Of a stretch of DNA of 64,000 nt, positions 25,484-33,200 are shown in pieces. Positions within the stretch are counted from its first letter, which is position 1, and each line of letters opens with the position of its first letter. The stretch comes from Microbacterium candidum (GTDB lineage: Bacteria > Actinomycetota > Actinomycetes > Actinomycetales > Microbacteriaceae), in the NCBI RefSeq assembly GCF_030315975.1, contig NZ_JASXSZ010000003.1:489035-553034 (forward strand). Reading direction: 5' to 3'. The position numbers and the translations under genes were made by a program. A model generated the notes under the pieces. It worked only from the letters and a program-made list of their open reading frames with translations. It did no database searches and was not told where the DNA came from.

Positions 25484-28295
25484 GCTGGTACGGATCCCAC
25501 TCGACCGTCTCGAGCGGCGGCGTCGATTCGAAGCGGCGGTGCCACCAGTGCATGATGATCTGCGCCTGCTGCTCCCGATTGAAGTGCGAGAGGTCGCCCC
25601 CGGCGGCAGTGAGCGCGGCCTGAGCGCCGTCTCCCGTCGTGGAGTCGGTGTATCCGTAGTTGTACCCCTGGCCCACGAGCTGGGCCTCGAGCGCCTCCAC
25701 CATGTAGATCGGCCCGTCCACGACGCCCTGCCACACATGCGTCATCTCGTGCACGAGCGTGTCCGGAGTCAGGGTCTCCCACGACGCGAAGTTGATGAGC
25801 TTCATCGTCGTGACCGCGCGGCCGCCGTTGACCCACTCGATGAAGTCGACGGCGAACGACTTCACCGACAAGCGCACGTCGTCGAGCGGGATGGAGCTGC
25901 CGAACGTCTCCACGGCATCGGCACGCTCGGTCGCGGTCAGCGGCCGATATTCGCCGGGGAACCAGTCGAGCAGGAGCGCGAATGCGAGCGCGAGAGCCGC
26001 GGCGCCGGCGTCGGCCGCCGCGATGATCACCTCGAGAGCCGTCTTGCCGAGCTGCTTGAAGGTGTCGACGACCTTGCGGAACAGATCCTCGGTGGGCTGC
26101 ACGATCGCCGCCGCGAGGAGCTCCTTGGCCGTGCGGCCGAGCTGGTCGAGCGCTGCGACGAGGTTCTTGAAGGCGTCCCCCGGGTTCGCGATCGTCGCGA
26201 GCAGCAGGTCGGCGATGGTCGCCCCCGATTCCAGGAGTGTCTTCACCACGTCGACCACGACTTCGATCGCGCGCTGGGTCGCCCAGGCCATGAGGTCCAG
26301 GACGGTGGCGCCGGCCTTCAGCATCCCGCGCACGGCGGCCGCGATCGCCGGGATGCCGCTGCGCTCGACCCAGACCAGGACGCCCTCGACGGTGTGCCCC
26401 GCCTTCACGAGCGCCTCGCCGACGAACTCCATCGCCGCGTCACCGGCCTTCACCGCCCACGCGATGACGTCCGAGACGACCATGCCCACCTGTTCGATCG
26501 CGGCGACGACGGCCTGCAGCGCGTCCGTCCCCTTCGCGAGCGCCCAGTCGAGCGCCTCCCCGATGTTCCGGCCCACCGCCTCGATCATCTCGACGGCCGT
26601 GCGCCATGCGAGCGCCGCGACGTCCTCCGCCTGCGTCATGAGCCAGTCGAGCGCCGCGCCGAGCGGTCCCATGACCGAGAAGACGGCCTTCAGGATGCGT
26701 CGGAAGACGAGATATCCCTGAGCGAGCGCTGTCGTCAGGAGCGAGGCGACGGCCGCGCCGGCCTTGAGGGCAGCATCCACCAGCCGCCGTGCCAGATCCC
26801 ACGTGGTCGACATCGTCGCGATCGCGAACTCCGCGATCGTCTTCCCGAGATCGAACGCCGCATGCACCGCGTCGACGAGAGCCTGCCCGACGAGGTTCAC
26901 GAAGTCGCGCGCGACCTCGAGGAGCGTGCGTCCGAGGTCGAACGCGGCGGCGACGATCTTGCGGACCGCCGCGAAACCCGCGGTCGCGACGGCGACGATG
27001 AGGTCGCCCAGGATCCTTCCGGCGTCGAGCACGCCGGCGACGATCTCGCGCACGACGTCGACCGCCGCGCTGACGAGATAGCCGCCGAGCTGCACGAGGC
27101 TCGACGCGACGCGCGCGATCGACGCCGCCACCGCCCGCACGAACTGGATGCCCCGGTTCGCGATATCCGACACGATCCCGGCGAGGGTCTGCCCGAGACC
27201 GACCGCCGCACGCACGATGGTGTCCAGGAGCGAGGTCGGCTGCGTCACCGCTGCCACGATGATCTCCCCGACGGCGCGGCCGATCGCGATCAGCGCGTTC
27301 ATCGCATCCACGACGAACGCGGCGCCGAAAGCGAGCGCCGATCCCAGGATGCTGCCGAGATCCTGTCCGATCGCGAGCAGCGCCTGCAGCACTTTGCCGA
27401 TCGCGTCGATCGCCTGTCCGACCAGCCAGCCGACGATGCCGGCGAGCGTCTGCCCCGCATCGAGGATCGCGTGCACGACGTTCGCGAGGACGTCGGCGGC
27501 GAAGTTCAGTCCCGCCTGCAGCATGTCGCCGAGGGCGTAGCCGGCGGCGATCACGCCCTTGGCGATGTTGACGAGGATGTTGTAGCCGGCGGCCAGCGCG
27601 CCTTGAAGGAGGTCGCCGATGGACTTGCCCGCATTCATCACCGCGAGCACGATGTCCTTGGCGACGTCGCCGGCCCAGTCGGTGATGGCCGCGAGCGTCG
27701 CCCCGATCGCCTGGATGCCGCCCTTGAACGCGTCGATGATCGAGTTGACGATCTTGCCCAGCGCATCGCCGATGCCGCTGACGACCCCGCCGAGGAAGTC
27801 GCCGACGTCGCCCAGCAGGCCGTCCGTGGTCGGATTCGCCGGTGGCAGCGGTGCGCCCGCCTTCGCGAGCGCGGCGCCCGCATCCACGAGCCACGACGCG
27901 ACCGTGGTCATCGCGCCCTGATCGACCACGCCGCCCGGCATGACGAAGTCCTTCATCACGACGGCGGCCTGTGTCTCGCCGAGGAGCGAGATACCTGACA
28001 CGATCGCGGGTCCGGCGGTCGCGCGGTTCGCGGCGAGGATCGTGAGGCGGTCCTCCATCGGCGCGCGCGCGACCTGGTCGAAGAACTGCGCCGCCTGATC
28101 GCGGGTCTCGATGGAGCCGAGGTACGCCTGTGAGAACCGCATGGCGCTCGCGGTGTCGCTCGCGTTCAGGCGGGCGAAGACCGGCCCGAACTCGGTCGGG
28201 GTGATCCGCTGCGCCTGGAGCGCGACCGACGCCTGCGCGGGGTCGGCGAGCGGAACAGAGGTCAGTGCCGTGAAGCGGCTGTCGCTGAGAGGCAT
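25467..28295 (-). CDS. Giant alpha-helical repeat protein with C-terminal HExxH metallopeptidase-like domain
   Basis: A 942-residue protein. Residues 1-160 are a non-repetitive, mostly helical head with no signal peptide. Residues 222-777 are about nineteen tandem units, eleven of them consecutive and exactly 29 residues long; a unit follows xG-x-T-L-x-x-L-L ... G-x-x-x-x-x-x-V-V-x-A-L-x. Residues 778-942 form a different domain with HEMTH (849-853), Glu residues at 867 and 870 that could be a third zinc ligand, and several Trp and Tyr. The HExxH context recalls the DUF4157-type metallopeptidase-like domains. It follows the LGFP gene by 17 nt and overlaps the C25-like gene. I cannot name a function; a scaffold that presents or delivers the peptidase domain is one reading. 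Confidence 0.8.
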   Translation of the reverse strand: MPLSDSRFTALTSVPLADPAQASVALQAQRITPTEFGPVFARLNASDTASAMRFSQAYLGSIETRDQAAQFFDQVARAPMEDRLTILAANRATAGPAIVSGISLLGETQAAVVMKDFVMPGGVVDQGAMTTVASWLVDAGAALAKAGAPLPPANPTTDGLLGDVGDFLGGVVSGIGDALGKIVNSIIDAFKGGIQAIGATLAAITDWAGDVAKDIVLAVMNAGKSIGDLLQGALAAGYNILVNIAKGVIAAGYALGDMLQAGLNFAADVLANVVHAILDAGQTLAGIVGWLVGQAIDAIGKVLQALLAIGQDLGSILGSALAFGAAFVVDAMNALIAIGRAVGEIIVAAVTQPTSLLDTIVRAAVGLGQTLAGIVSDIANRGIQFVRAVAASIARVASSLVQLGGYLVSAAVDVVREIVAGVLDAGRILGDLIVAVATAGFAAVRKIVAAAFDLGRTLLEVARDFVNLVGQALVDAVHAAFDLGKTIAEFAIATMSTTWDLARRLVDAALKAGAAVASLLTTALAQGYLVFRRILKAVFSVMGPLGAALDWLMTQAEDVAALAWRTAVEMIEAVGRNIGEALDWALAKGTDALQAVVAAIEQVGMVVSDVIAWAVKAGDAAMEFVGEALVKAGHTVEGVLVWVERSGIPAIAAAVRGMLKAGATVLDLMAWATQRAIEVVVDVVKTLLESGATIADLLLATIANPGDAFKNLVAALDQLGRTAKELLAAAIVQPTEDLFRKVVDTFKQLGKTALEVIIAAADAGAAALALAFALLLDWFPGEYRPLTATERADAVETFGSSIPLDDVRLSVKSFAVDFIEWVNGGRAVTTMKLINFASWETLTPDTLVHEMTHVWQGVVDGPIYMVEALEAQLVGQGYNYGYTDSTTGDGAQAALTAAGGDLSHFNREQQAQIIMHWWHRRFESTPPLETVEWDPYQRVVFA
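25965..27632 (-). repeat. Protein-level tandem repeat, 29-residue (87-bp) units
   Basis: Encodes residues 222-777 of the helical repeat protein. Unit starts fall at residues 222, 251, 280, 309, 338, 367, 396, 425, 454, 483 and 512 (eleven exact 29-residue steps), then one 33-residue unit from 541, then 574, 603, 632, 661, 690 (29 each), 719 (30) and 749 (29). Sequence identity between units is low, mainly small and hydrophobic positions, so this is an old duplication at protein level, not a recent DNA tandem repeat. Confidence 0.85.
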
Positions 28296-28312
28296 GAGCG
28301 TGTCCTTCCGAA

Positions 28313-30469
28313 TCAGCGGTTGATCACGGACGTGATGCCGTCATGGATGCCGGTGAGCACACCGGGTGCGACCAACAGGTCGCGCGGCTCGACGAAGAGG
28401 GCGACCGTGCCGTCGGGCATGGTCTTGGCCGACAGGAGCGCGATGGGGTTGCCGTCTTCGGTGTCCGGGATGTCGATGAGCTCGACGCGTCGGTACAGGA
28501 GGGTGTCGAGCCTCGGATGCAGCTGCCGGACGAGCGACGGACCTCCGGCGTCGCCGCCGCTCCATCCGGTGAGGTAGGCGACGACCTCGCGTCGCTGCGG
28601 GTCGAAGGCGATCTCGACGTCGAGTTCGACCTGGATCGGCAGCGTCAGTCCGCCGAAGAGGCCGCCGAACAGGCCGCCGCTGCCCGACGAGGTCGTGTTG
28701 AGCGTCGCGATGAAGCGGTGCGCACGATTGTGCACGGATGCTCCGTCTGCCGAATAGCCGGTGGTCCCGACGAACGCCGATCCGGCATAGGCGAATCCGT
28801 CGAGCCCGCCGAGTGCGGGCACGAGGATGGACTCGAATGCGACCAGCACCTCGGCCGGGGAGCGCTTCATGGCGTTTCCGTCCGCGGACGTCGCCCATGG
28901 CTGCAGTTGCCGGGCGGCGGTCGCCCCGCGAACCCAGAACACGACGCCGTTCTCGAAGTCGCCGAAGCGGTTCTCGCTCGGGACGGGGCCGGGCTCGGAT
29001 GCGGGATCGTCCAGCGGGGCGATGCCCGCGCCGATGTTCGGATCGATGTGCACGACGGTTCCCGCGTCCACGCCGGAGAACACGCCCGCGCGCTGCGCTG
29101 CAGAGATCGGGGCGGCAGCACCGGCCGATGCGGATGCCGCGGCGATGGATGCGGCATCCGGCCGCAACCCTTCCGCCGCCTGGATCTCCGTCGCCGCGGC
29201 GACGGAGCGGCTGAACCGCGCCACCGGCGACACCGGGGCGGCCGTGACGGCCGGCGTGTTCACCACAGAGCGCGGGAACCCGGAGGCGACGGCATCGATC
29301 GGGAGCTTCAGGACGTCAGGCGGCAGGCCCAGCGCCTTCTTCCGGCGCTCCGGGAAGCGGTGGCCGATACGGCGATCCGGGATGAGCTCGTCGGAGACCG
29401 GGTAGCCGAGCGCCGCGTTGCGCTCCCATCCCGCGGCCGCCCAGAAGGAGCGGATCAGGCCGTGGACCTCGTGCGCGCCGGTGCCCGGGGTCCAGTAGAT
29501 CGAGCCGGCCTGGAAGTGGTTGTAGCGGCCGATGCCGTCGGGCGTGCCCGTCTCGTCGGTCGTCGGGTAGCCCAGCACGCTCCCCGACCCGCCGAGCGCA
29601 CGGTAGTGCACGCCGATCTCGCCGTGCACCTCGAAGGCGCCCGCGCTGCTGCCGAGCTCCATCGGAGCCTCGCCGGGCAGGTGGATGCCGGCCCCGACGC
29701 CGATCTGGTCGAGCTTGCCGAGGAACTGCGCGGCCTCGATCCCGGGACCGTCGACCGTCACGAATCGGGTGGACGGCAGGGCCGCAGCGGCGATGGCGCT
29801 CGAGATCGGCACGGCGGCCGCTACCGCGGACACCGGTGCGGCGACGGGTGTCGCCGATGCGGAGCCGACGGTGGCGATCCCGATCGCGGCCGCCGTGACG
29901 TCGTTCACTGCGACCTCCACGCCGCTGAGGATTCCGCGGATCCCGGGCGGATACCAGTGGATCGCGCCGCCCTGGAACGTGTTGAAGTCGCCGCGCTGAT
30001 CGGTGTCCGCGCCCGGCTGCTGATCGCTCGTCGGGTAGCCGAGGAAGCCGCGCTCCCAGCTGAGCGCCGCCCACTTGGCACGGATGGGTCCGTGCACCTC
30101 GTGCGCACCGGCGGCGGGATGCCAGAAGATCGATCCGCTCCGGAAGTGGCGGTAGTAGCCGAATCCGTCCGCGCACACGGTGACGGCTCCGGATGTCGGC
30201 CCGAGGATCCCGCCTGCGCCGCCCAGCTCGGCATACTTCGCGCTGATCACCGCGGACGCCCGCCCCGCGGGGTCGAGTGCCTGCAGGATGGCTTCGCCGA
30301 GACCCGGATCCACCGCCACGATGTCGACCTTCGAGAAGGCCGATTTGACGACCTGATCGACATCGGACGGCGTGGCCAGGGCCGCTGCGGCGACGGAGTC
30401 GGCGACGCCGGGTACCGCGAGGATCCCGCGGTCGAGCACGTCGGTGAGGGTGACATTCGCATTCGACAT
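28313..30469 (-). CDS. LGFP-repeat protein lacking a signal peptide
   Basis: A 718-residue protein. Two blocks of LGFP-type repeats (about 78-177 and 278-365) show the marks GxGxYxHFxxGSIxWxPxxGAHEVHGxI and WxxxGxxxLGYPxSD. In corynebacteria such repeats help attach proteins to the cell envelope. The 180-270 linker is Ala/Val-rich. The C-terminal part (about 490-718) has a further LGFP-like NRFGDFENGVVFW and then a beta-rich region I do not recognise. The N-terminus (MSNANVTLTDVLDRGI) has no secretion signal, unusual for LGFP proteins. A GGAGG site precedes the ATG. It heads the operon with the helical repeat and C25-like genes. Confidence 0.8.
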   Translation of the reverse strand: MSNANVTLTDVLDRGILAVPGVADSVAAAALATPSDVDQVVKSAFSKVDIVAVDPGLGEAILQALDPAGRASAVISAKYAELGGAGGILGPTSGAVTVCADGFGYYRHFRSGSIFWHPAAGAHEVHGPIRAKWAALSWERGFLGYPTSDQQPGADTDQRGDFNTFQGGAIHWYPPGIRGILSGVEVAVNDVTAAAIGIATVGSASATPVAAPVSAVAAAVPISSAIAAAALPSTRFVTVDGPGIEAAQFLGKLDQIGVGAGIHLPGEAPMELGSSAGAFEVHGEIGVHYRALGGSGSVLGYPTTDETGTPDGIGRYNHFQAGSIYWTPGTGAHEVHGLIRSFWAAAGWERNAALGYPVSDELIPDRRIGHRFPERRKKALGLPPDVLKLPIDAVASGFPRSVVNTPAVTAAPVSPVARFSRSVAAATEIQAAEGLRPDAASIAAASASAGAAAPISAAQRAGVFSGVDAGTVVHIDPNIGAGIAPLDDPASEPGPVPSENRFGDFENGVVFWVRGATAARQLQPWATSADGNAMKRSPAEVLVAFESILVPALGGLDGFAYAGSAFVGTTGYSADGASVHNRAHRFIATLNTTSSGSGGLFGGLFGGLTLPIQVELDVEIAFDPQRREVVAYLTGWSGGDAGGPSLVRQLHPRLDTLLYRRVELIDIPDTEDGNPIALLSAKTMPDGTVALFVEPRDLLVAPGVLTGIHDGITSVINR

Positions 30470-30639
30470 GGCGTCCTCCGAAATCAGACGTTCGTACTTC
30501 GGAAGAGGGCGTCGTGCCCCCGCTTGATACCCGGGCGACCGGTTCCCTGCTCCGGGTCTGAGACGATTCGGCGGGTCGGGACACTTCTTGAGAGAGACAA
30601 TGAGAGCCGCGGACCGTAGGTTCGCGGGCCGGAGGACCG

Positions 30640-31197
30640 ATGCCGATTCCCCTGCGCTCGGACGCCGAGCTGACCGCCCTTGCGGGCGGCGGGAGCGAGC
30701 TCGCGTTCCGCGAGATCTATCGCGCGTACGCGAAGCCCGTGTACTGGCTCGCGCACGGGATCGTGGGAAACGCGTCGGATGCGGAGGACGTGCTGCAGGA
30801 GACCTTCCTCGTCGCGTGGCGGAAGCTCCCGGGCTTCGCGCTGGCGGGCGACTCGCTGCTGCCGTGGCTCGCGACGATCTGCCGCTTCCAGGCCGCGAAC
30901 CGCCTGCGGACGATCCAGCGGGAGCGGCGGCGCCTCGCGTCGGATGCGCACGCGGAGCTCGTGCCCGCCCCGATCGACGTCGCCGCGCAGGTGGCCGACA
31001 CCCAACTGGTCGAGCTCATCCTCGCCGAGGTCCAAGGGCTGGGCGAGCTGGATCGGGAGATCTTCCGGCTGTGCGCCGCGGAGGGCTACGGCTACCAGGC
31101 CGCCGCAGACACACTGGGCGTGTCGCACGGCGTCGTCCGCAATCGTCTCTCGCGCATCCGCACCAGGCTGCGCGCCACCGCGCGGGAGGGATCATGA
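30640..31197 (+). CDS. ECF-type RNA polymerase sigma factor
   Basis: A 185-residue sigma-70 family protein with only regions 2 and 4. Region 2 covers about 20-90 (FREIYRAYAKPVYWLAHGIV, then NASDAEDVLQETFLVAWRKL, the DAED...F-x-x-W hallmark). Region 4 covers about 128-180 with helix-turn-helix AADTLGVSHGVVRNRLSRIR; its region 4.1 (LDREIFRLCAAEGYGYQAAA) is typical. GGAGG lies 6 nt upstream of the ATG. It overlaps the following DUF4349 gene by ATGA and is divergent from the LGFP operon, a plausible target. Confidence 0.9.
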   Translation: MPIPLRSDAELTALAGGGSELAFREIYRAYAKPVYWLAHGIVGNASDAEDVLQETFLVAWRKLPGFALAGDSLLPWLATICRFQAANRLRTIQRERRRLASDAHAELVPAPIDVAAQVADTQLVELILAEVQGLGELDREIFRLCAAEGYGYQAAADTLGVSHGVVRNRLSRIRTRLRATAREGS

Positions 31198-32348
31198 CGA
31201 ACGAGACGAATGCAGGGCTCCCCCGGCTCCCCGACGTCGACGACGCACAGATCGACGGGGTCGAGCGTCGCGTCTTCTCGGGAATCGCCCGGGAGCGAGC
31301 CTCCCGGCGTCATCGGCGCCGTGTCTGGACCGTCGTCGGGGCGGTCGCGGCTGTCCTGGTCGTCGCGATCGCCATCGTGCCGGCGGCAGGCCTCATCGGG
31401 TTCGGGTCCGCGAGTTCCAGCGGCGCGTTCGTCGTCGCGCCGCAGCCGGCAAAGCCCGGTGCACTGCCGAACAACGGAGCCGCCGACGCGATCTCGGGCG
31501 GATCGGGCTCGGCGGGCTCGTCGGGTTCGTCAGGCTCGAACAGCTCGTCGGGCTCCACGACGACGTCGCAACGGGCCGTCGTGACCACGGCGACCGCGAC
31601 CCTGCGCGTCGACGACGTCCGCACGAGCGCCGCCCGGATCGGCGCCGCGGCGAAGGCGCAGGACGGGTACGTGCAGAGCATGAACATCGGGCAGACGGGC
31701 GTCACGCCGCTGCCGGCGACCGGGAGCGGCATCCAGTCGCCCGCGAACGGCGGTCTCGTGCCGATGCCGGGCGGATCCACCGATACTGCGGCTCCCCCGG
31801 CGTCGGGCGCGTGGATCACGGTGCGCGTGCCGGCCGACAAGCTCGACGATCTCGTGACCTCGCTCGCCGGTCTCGGACAGGTGGAGGCGTCGACGATCGA
31901 CCGGCAGGACGTCACCGATCAGACGATCGATCTGCAGGCGCGGGTCGCCGCATCCGAGGCATCCGTCGCCCGCCTCACGGAGCTCATGGGCAAGGCCGGG
32001 TCGGTCGCCGATCTCCTCGCCGCGGAGAGCGCCCTCGCCGACCGGCAGGCGACGCTCGAATCCGAACAGCAGCAGCTGAAGGCGCTCGACGACCAGGTCG
32101 CCATGTCGACGCTGACCGTGACGCTTCTCCCCCAGGCTGCCGCGACGCCGGCGAACGCTGCCGGATTCGGCTCCGGGCTCGTCGCCGGGTGGAACGCCCT
32201 CGTCGCCTCGCTCAACGGCGTCGTGGTGGTGATCGGGTTCCTCCTGCCGTGGCTCGCCGTGGCGGCCGTCATCGCGCTCATCGTGTGGGGAATCGTCGTC
32301 CTGCGGCGTCGTCGGCGAGCACGCCCGTCCATGCCACCGACGGAATGA
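31194..32348 (+). CDS. DUF4349 membrane protein, candidate sigma-factor partner
   Basis: A 384-residue protein. The first ~45 residues are cytosolic and end in a basic HRRRV stop, then a membrane segment (VVGAVAAVLVVAIAIVPAAG). A Gly/Ser-rich linker (about 95-125) leads to an external DUF4349-like domain with coiled coil (ASEASVARLTELM to ATLESEQQQLKALDDQ) and a second membrane segment (VVVIGFLLPWLAVAAVIALIV) followed by Arg-rich tail. Start and sigma-factor stop share ATGA, so it is translated with the sigma factor. By position it resembles an anti-sigma factor, but the short cytosolic part shows no clear ZAS motif, so this is inference. Confidence 0.75.
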   Translation: MTNETNAGLPRLPDVDDAQIDGVERRVFSGIARERASRRHRRRVWTVVGAVAAVLVVAIAIVPAAGLIGFGSASSSGAFVVAPQPAKPGALPNNGAADAISGGSGSAGSSGSSGSNSSSGSTTTSQRAVVTTATATLRVDDVRTSAARIGAAAKAQDGYVQSMNIGQTGVTPLPATGSGIQSPANGGLVPMPGGSTDTAAPPASGAWITVRVPADKLDDLVTSLAGLGQVEASTIDRQDVTDQTIDLQARVAASEASVARLTELMGKAGSVADLLAAESALADRQATLESEQQQLKALDDQVAMSTLTVTLLPQAAATPANAAGFGSGLVAGWNALVASLNGVVVVIGFLLPWLAVAAVIALIVWGIVVLRRRRRARPSMPPTE

Positions 32349-32367
32349 GGAGGCGGGCCGCTCGATT

Positions 32368-32395
32368 TTGACTGCGCCTCCGCTCATGTCATACT
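32368..32395 (+). promoter_or_regulatory. Promoter of tRNA-Glu
   Basis: TTGACT (32368-32373), 16-nt spacer, CATACT (32390-32395), 17 nt before the tRNA 5' end. Confidence 0.65.
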
Positions 32396-32412
32396 TGAAC
32401 GGTTGCGTAAGC

Positions 32413-32488
32413 GGCCCCATCGTATAGCGGCCTAGTACGCCGCCCTCTCACGGCGGTAACGCGGGTTCGAATCCCGCTGGGGTCACCA
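32413..32488 (+). tRNA. tRNA-Glu (anticodon CTC)
   Basis: Cloverleaf folds by eye: acceptor GGCCCCA with TGGGGTC, anticodon stem CCGCC/GGCGG around loop CTCTCAC, so anticodon CTC reading GAG; T arm GCGGG-TTCGAAT-CCCGC; discriminator A at 32485 and an encoded CCA (32486-32488). The D loop contains the expected GG pair. It stands alone between its own promoter and terminator. Confidence 0.97.
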
Positions 32489-32493
32489 ACACC

Positions 32494-32522
32494 AGAAGCC
32501 CGGTCCACTGGACCGGGCTTCT
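32494..32522 (+). terminator. Intrinsic terminator hairpin after tRNA-Glu
   Basis: AGAAGCCCGGTCC (32494-32506) pairs perfectly with GGACCGGGCTTCT (32510-32522) across a 3-nt loop, 13 bp in all, 5 nt after the tRNA end. Confidence 0.85.
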
Positions 32523-32560
32523 CGCTTGTCGCGGCGGCTCTCGCGCGCTTGACTCGGAGC

Positions 32561-33199
32561 ATGCGAGTCACGAAGCACGAACACGCCGCGCTGCTGGTCG
32601 AGGATGGCGGCAAGGCGCTCATCATCGATCCCGGATCGTTCACCTCCCCCTTCACGGACCTCCACGACGTCGTCGGGATCGTCATCACGCACGAGCATCA
32701 GGACCACTGGACTCCCGAGCACCTCGAACGGATCCTCAAGTACACCGGCCCGATCCCGATCTTCGGTCCTGCGGGCGTCGTGGCCGCGGCGTCCGCCTTC
32801 GACGTCACCGAGGTCCATCCGGGCGACACCGTGGAGCTCGACCCGTTCACCCTGAGGTTCTTCGGCGGAAAGCACGCCGTGATCCACAAGAGCCTCCCGG
32901 TCGTGGACAACGTCGGGGTCCTCGTCAACGACGAGTTCTACTACCCCGGTGATTCGTACGCGGTTCCCGAGGGTGTCGATGTGAAGCTGCTCGCCGCGCC
33001 GGTCGGCGCCCCGTGGCTGAAGATCGGCGAGGCCATGGACTACGTCCTCGCCGTGAAACCGCGGCGGCTGTTCGGCACCCACGACATGACCCTGTCGATG
33101 ATCGGTCTGGTGATGCACCGCGCGCGGCTCGCGTGGGCCGTCGAGCAGAACGGCGGCGAGTACGTCGAGCTCGATCCCGGCGACTCCGCCGACGTCTGA
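32561..33199 (+). CDS. MBL-fold metal-dependent hydrolase (UlaG/L-ascorbate lactonase-like)
   Basis: A 212-residue small metallo-beta-lactamase-fold protein. Key motif THEHQDHW supplies the HxHxDH metal ligands; a later YYPGDSY supplies the bridging Asp and FGTHD a further His. The N-terminal MRVTKHEHAALLVEDGGKALIIDPG is typical of the YcbL/UlaG-like subgroup that acts on unknown small substrates. The start is 39 nt beyond the tRNA terminator with a GGAGC site. The next gene begins 1 nt after its stop, suggesting a two-gene unit. Confidence 0.88.
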   Translation: MRVTKHEHAALLVEDGGKALIIDPGSFTSPFTDLHDVVGIVITHEHQDHWTPEHLERILKYTGPIPIFGPAGVVAAASAFDVTEVHPGDTVELDPFTLRFFGGKHAVIHKSLPVVDNVGVLVNDEFYYPGDSYAVPEGVDVKLLAAPVGAPWLKIGEAMDYVLAVKPRRLFGTHDMTLSMIGLVMHRARLAWAVEQNGGEYVELDPGDSADV

Positions 33200-33200
33200 C

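Noticed and set aside
25965..27632. DNA-level tandem (minisatellite) or CRISPR-like repeat
   Set aside because: The 87-bp units share little nucleotide identity and have no spacer-repeat alternation; periodicity is only in the protein.
25203..27998. A 931-codon plus-strand frame opposite the helical repeat gene
   Set aside because: Its apparent repeats (DDxxDRxxE) mirror the 29-residue units of the real gene on the minus strand. Composition and lack of start signals mark it as a shadow.
25467..28295. Phage tail tape-measure protein
   Set aside because: Length and helical repeats fit superficially, but no phage structural genes are near, the exact 29-residue period is atypical, and a C-terminal HExxH domain and LGFP neighbour do not fit.
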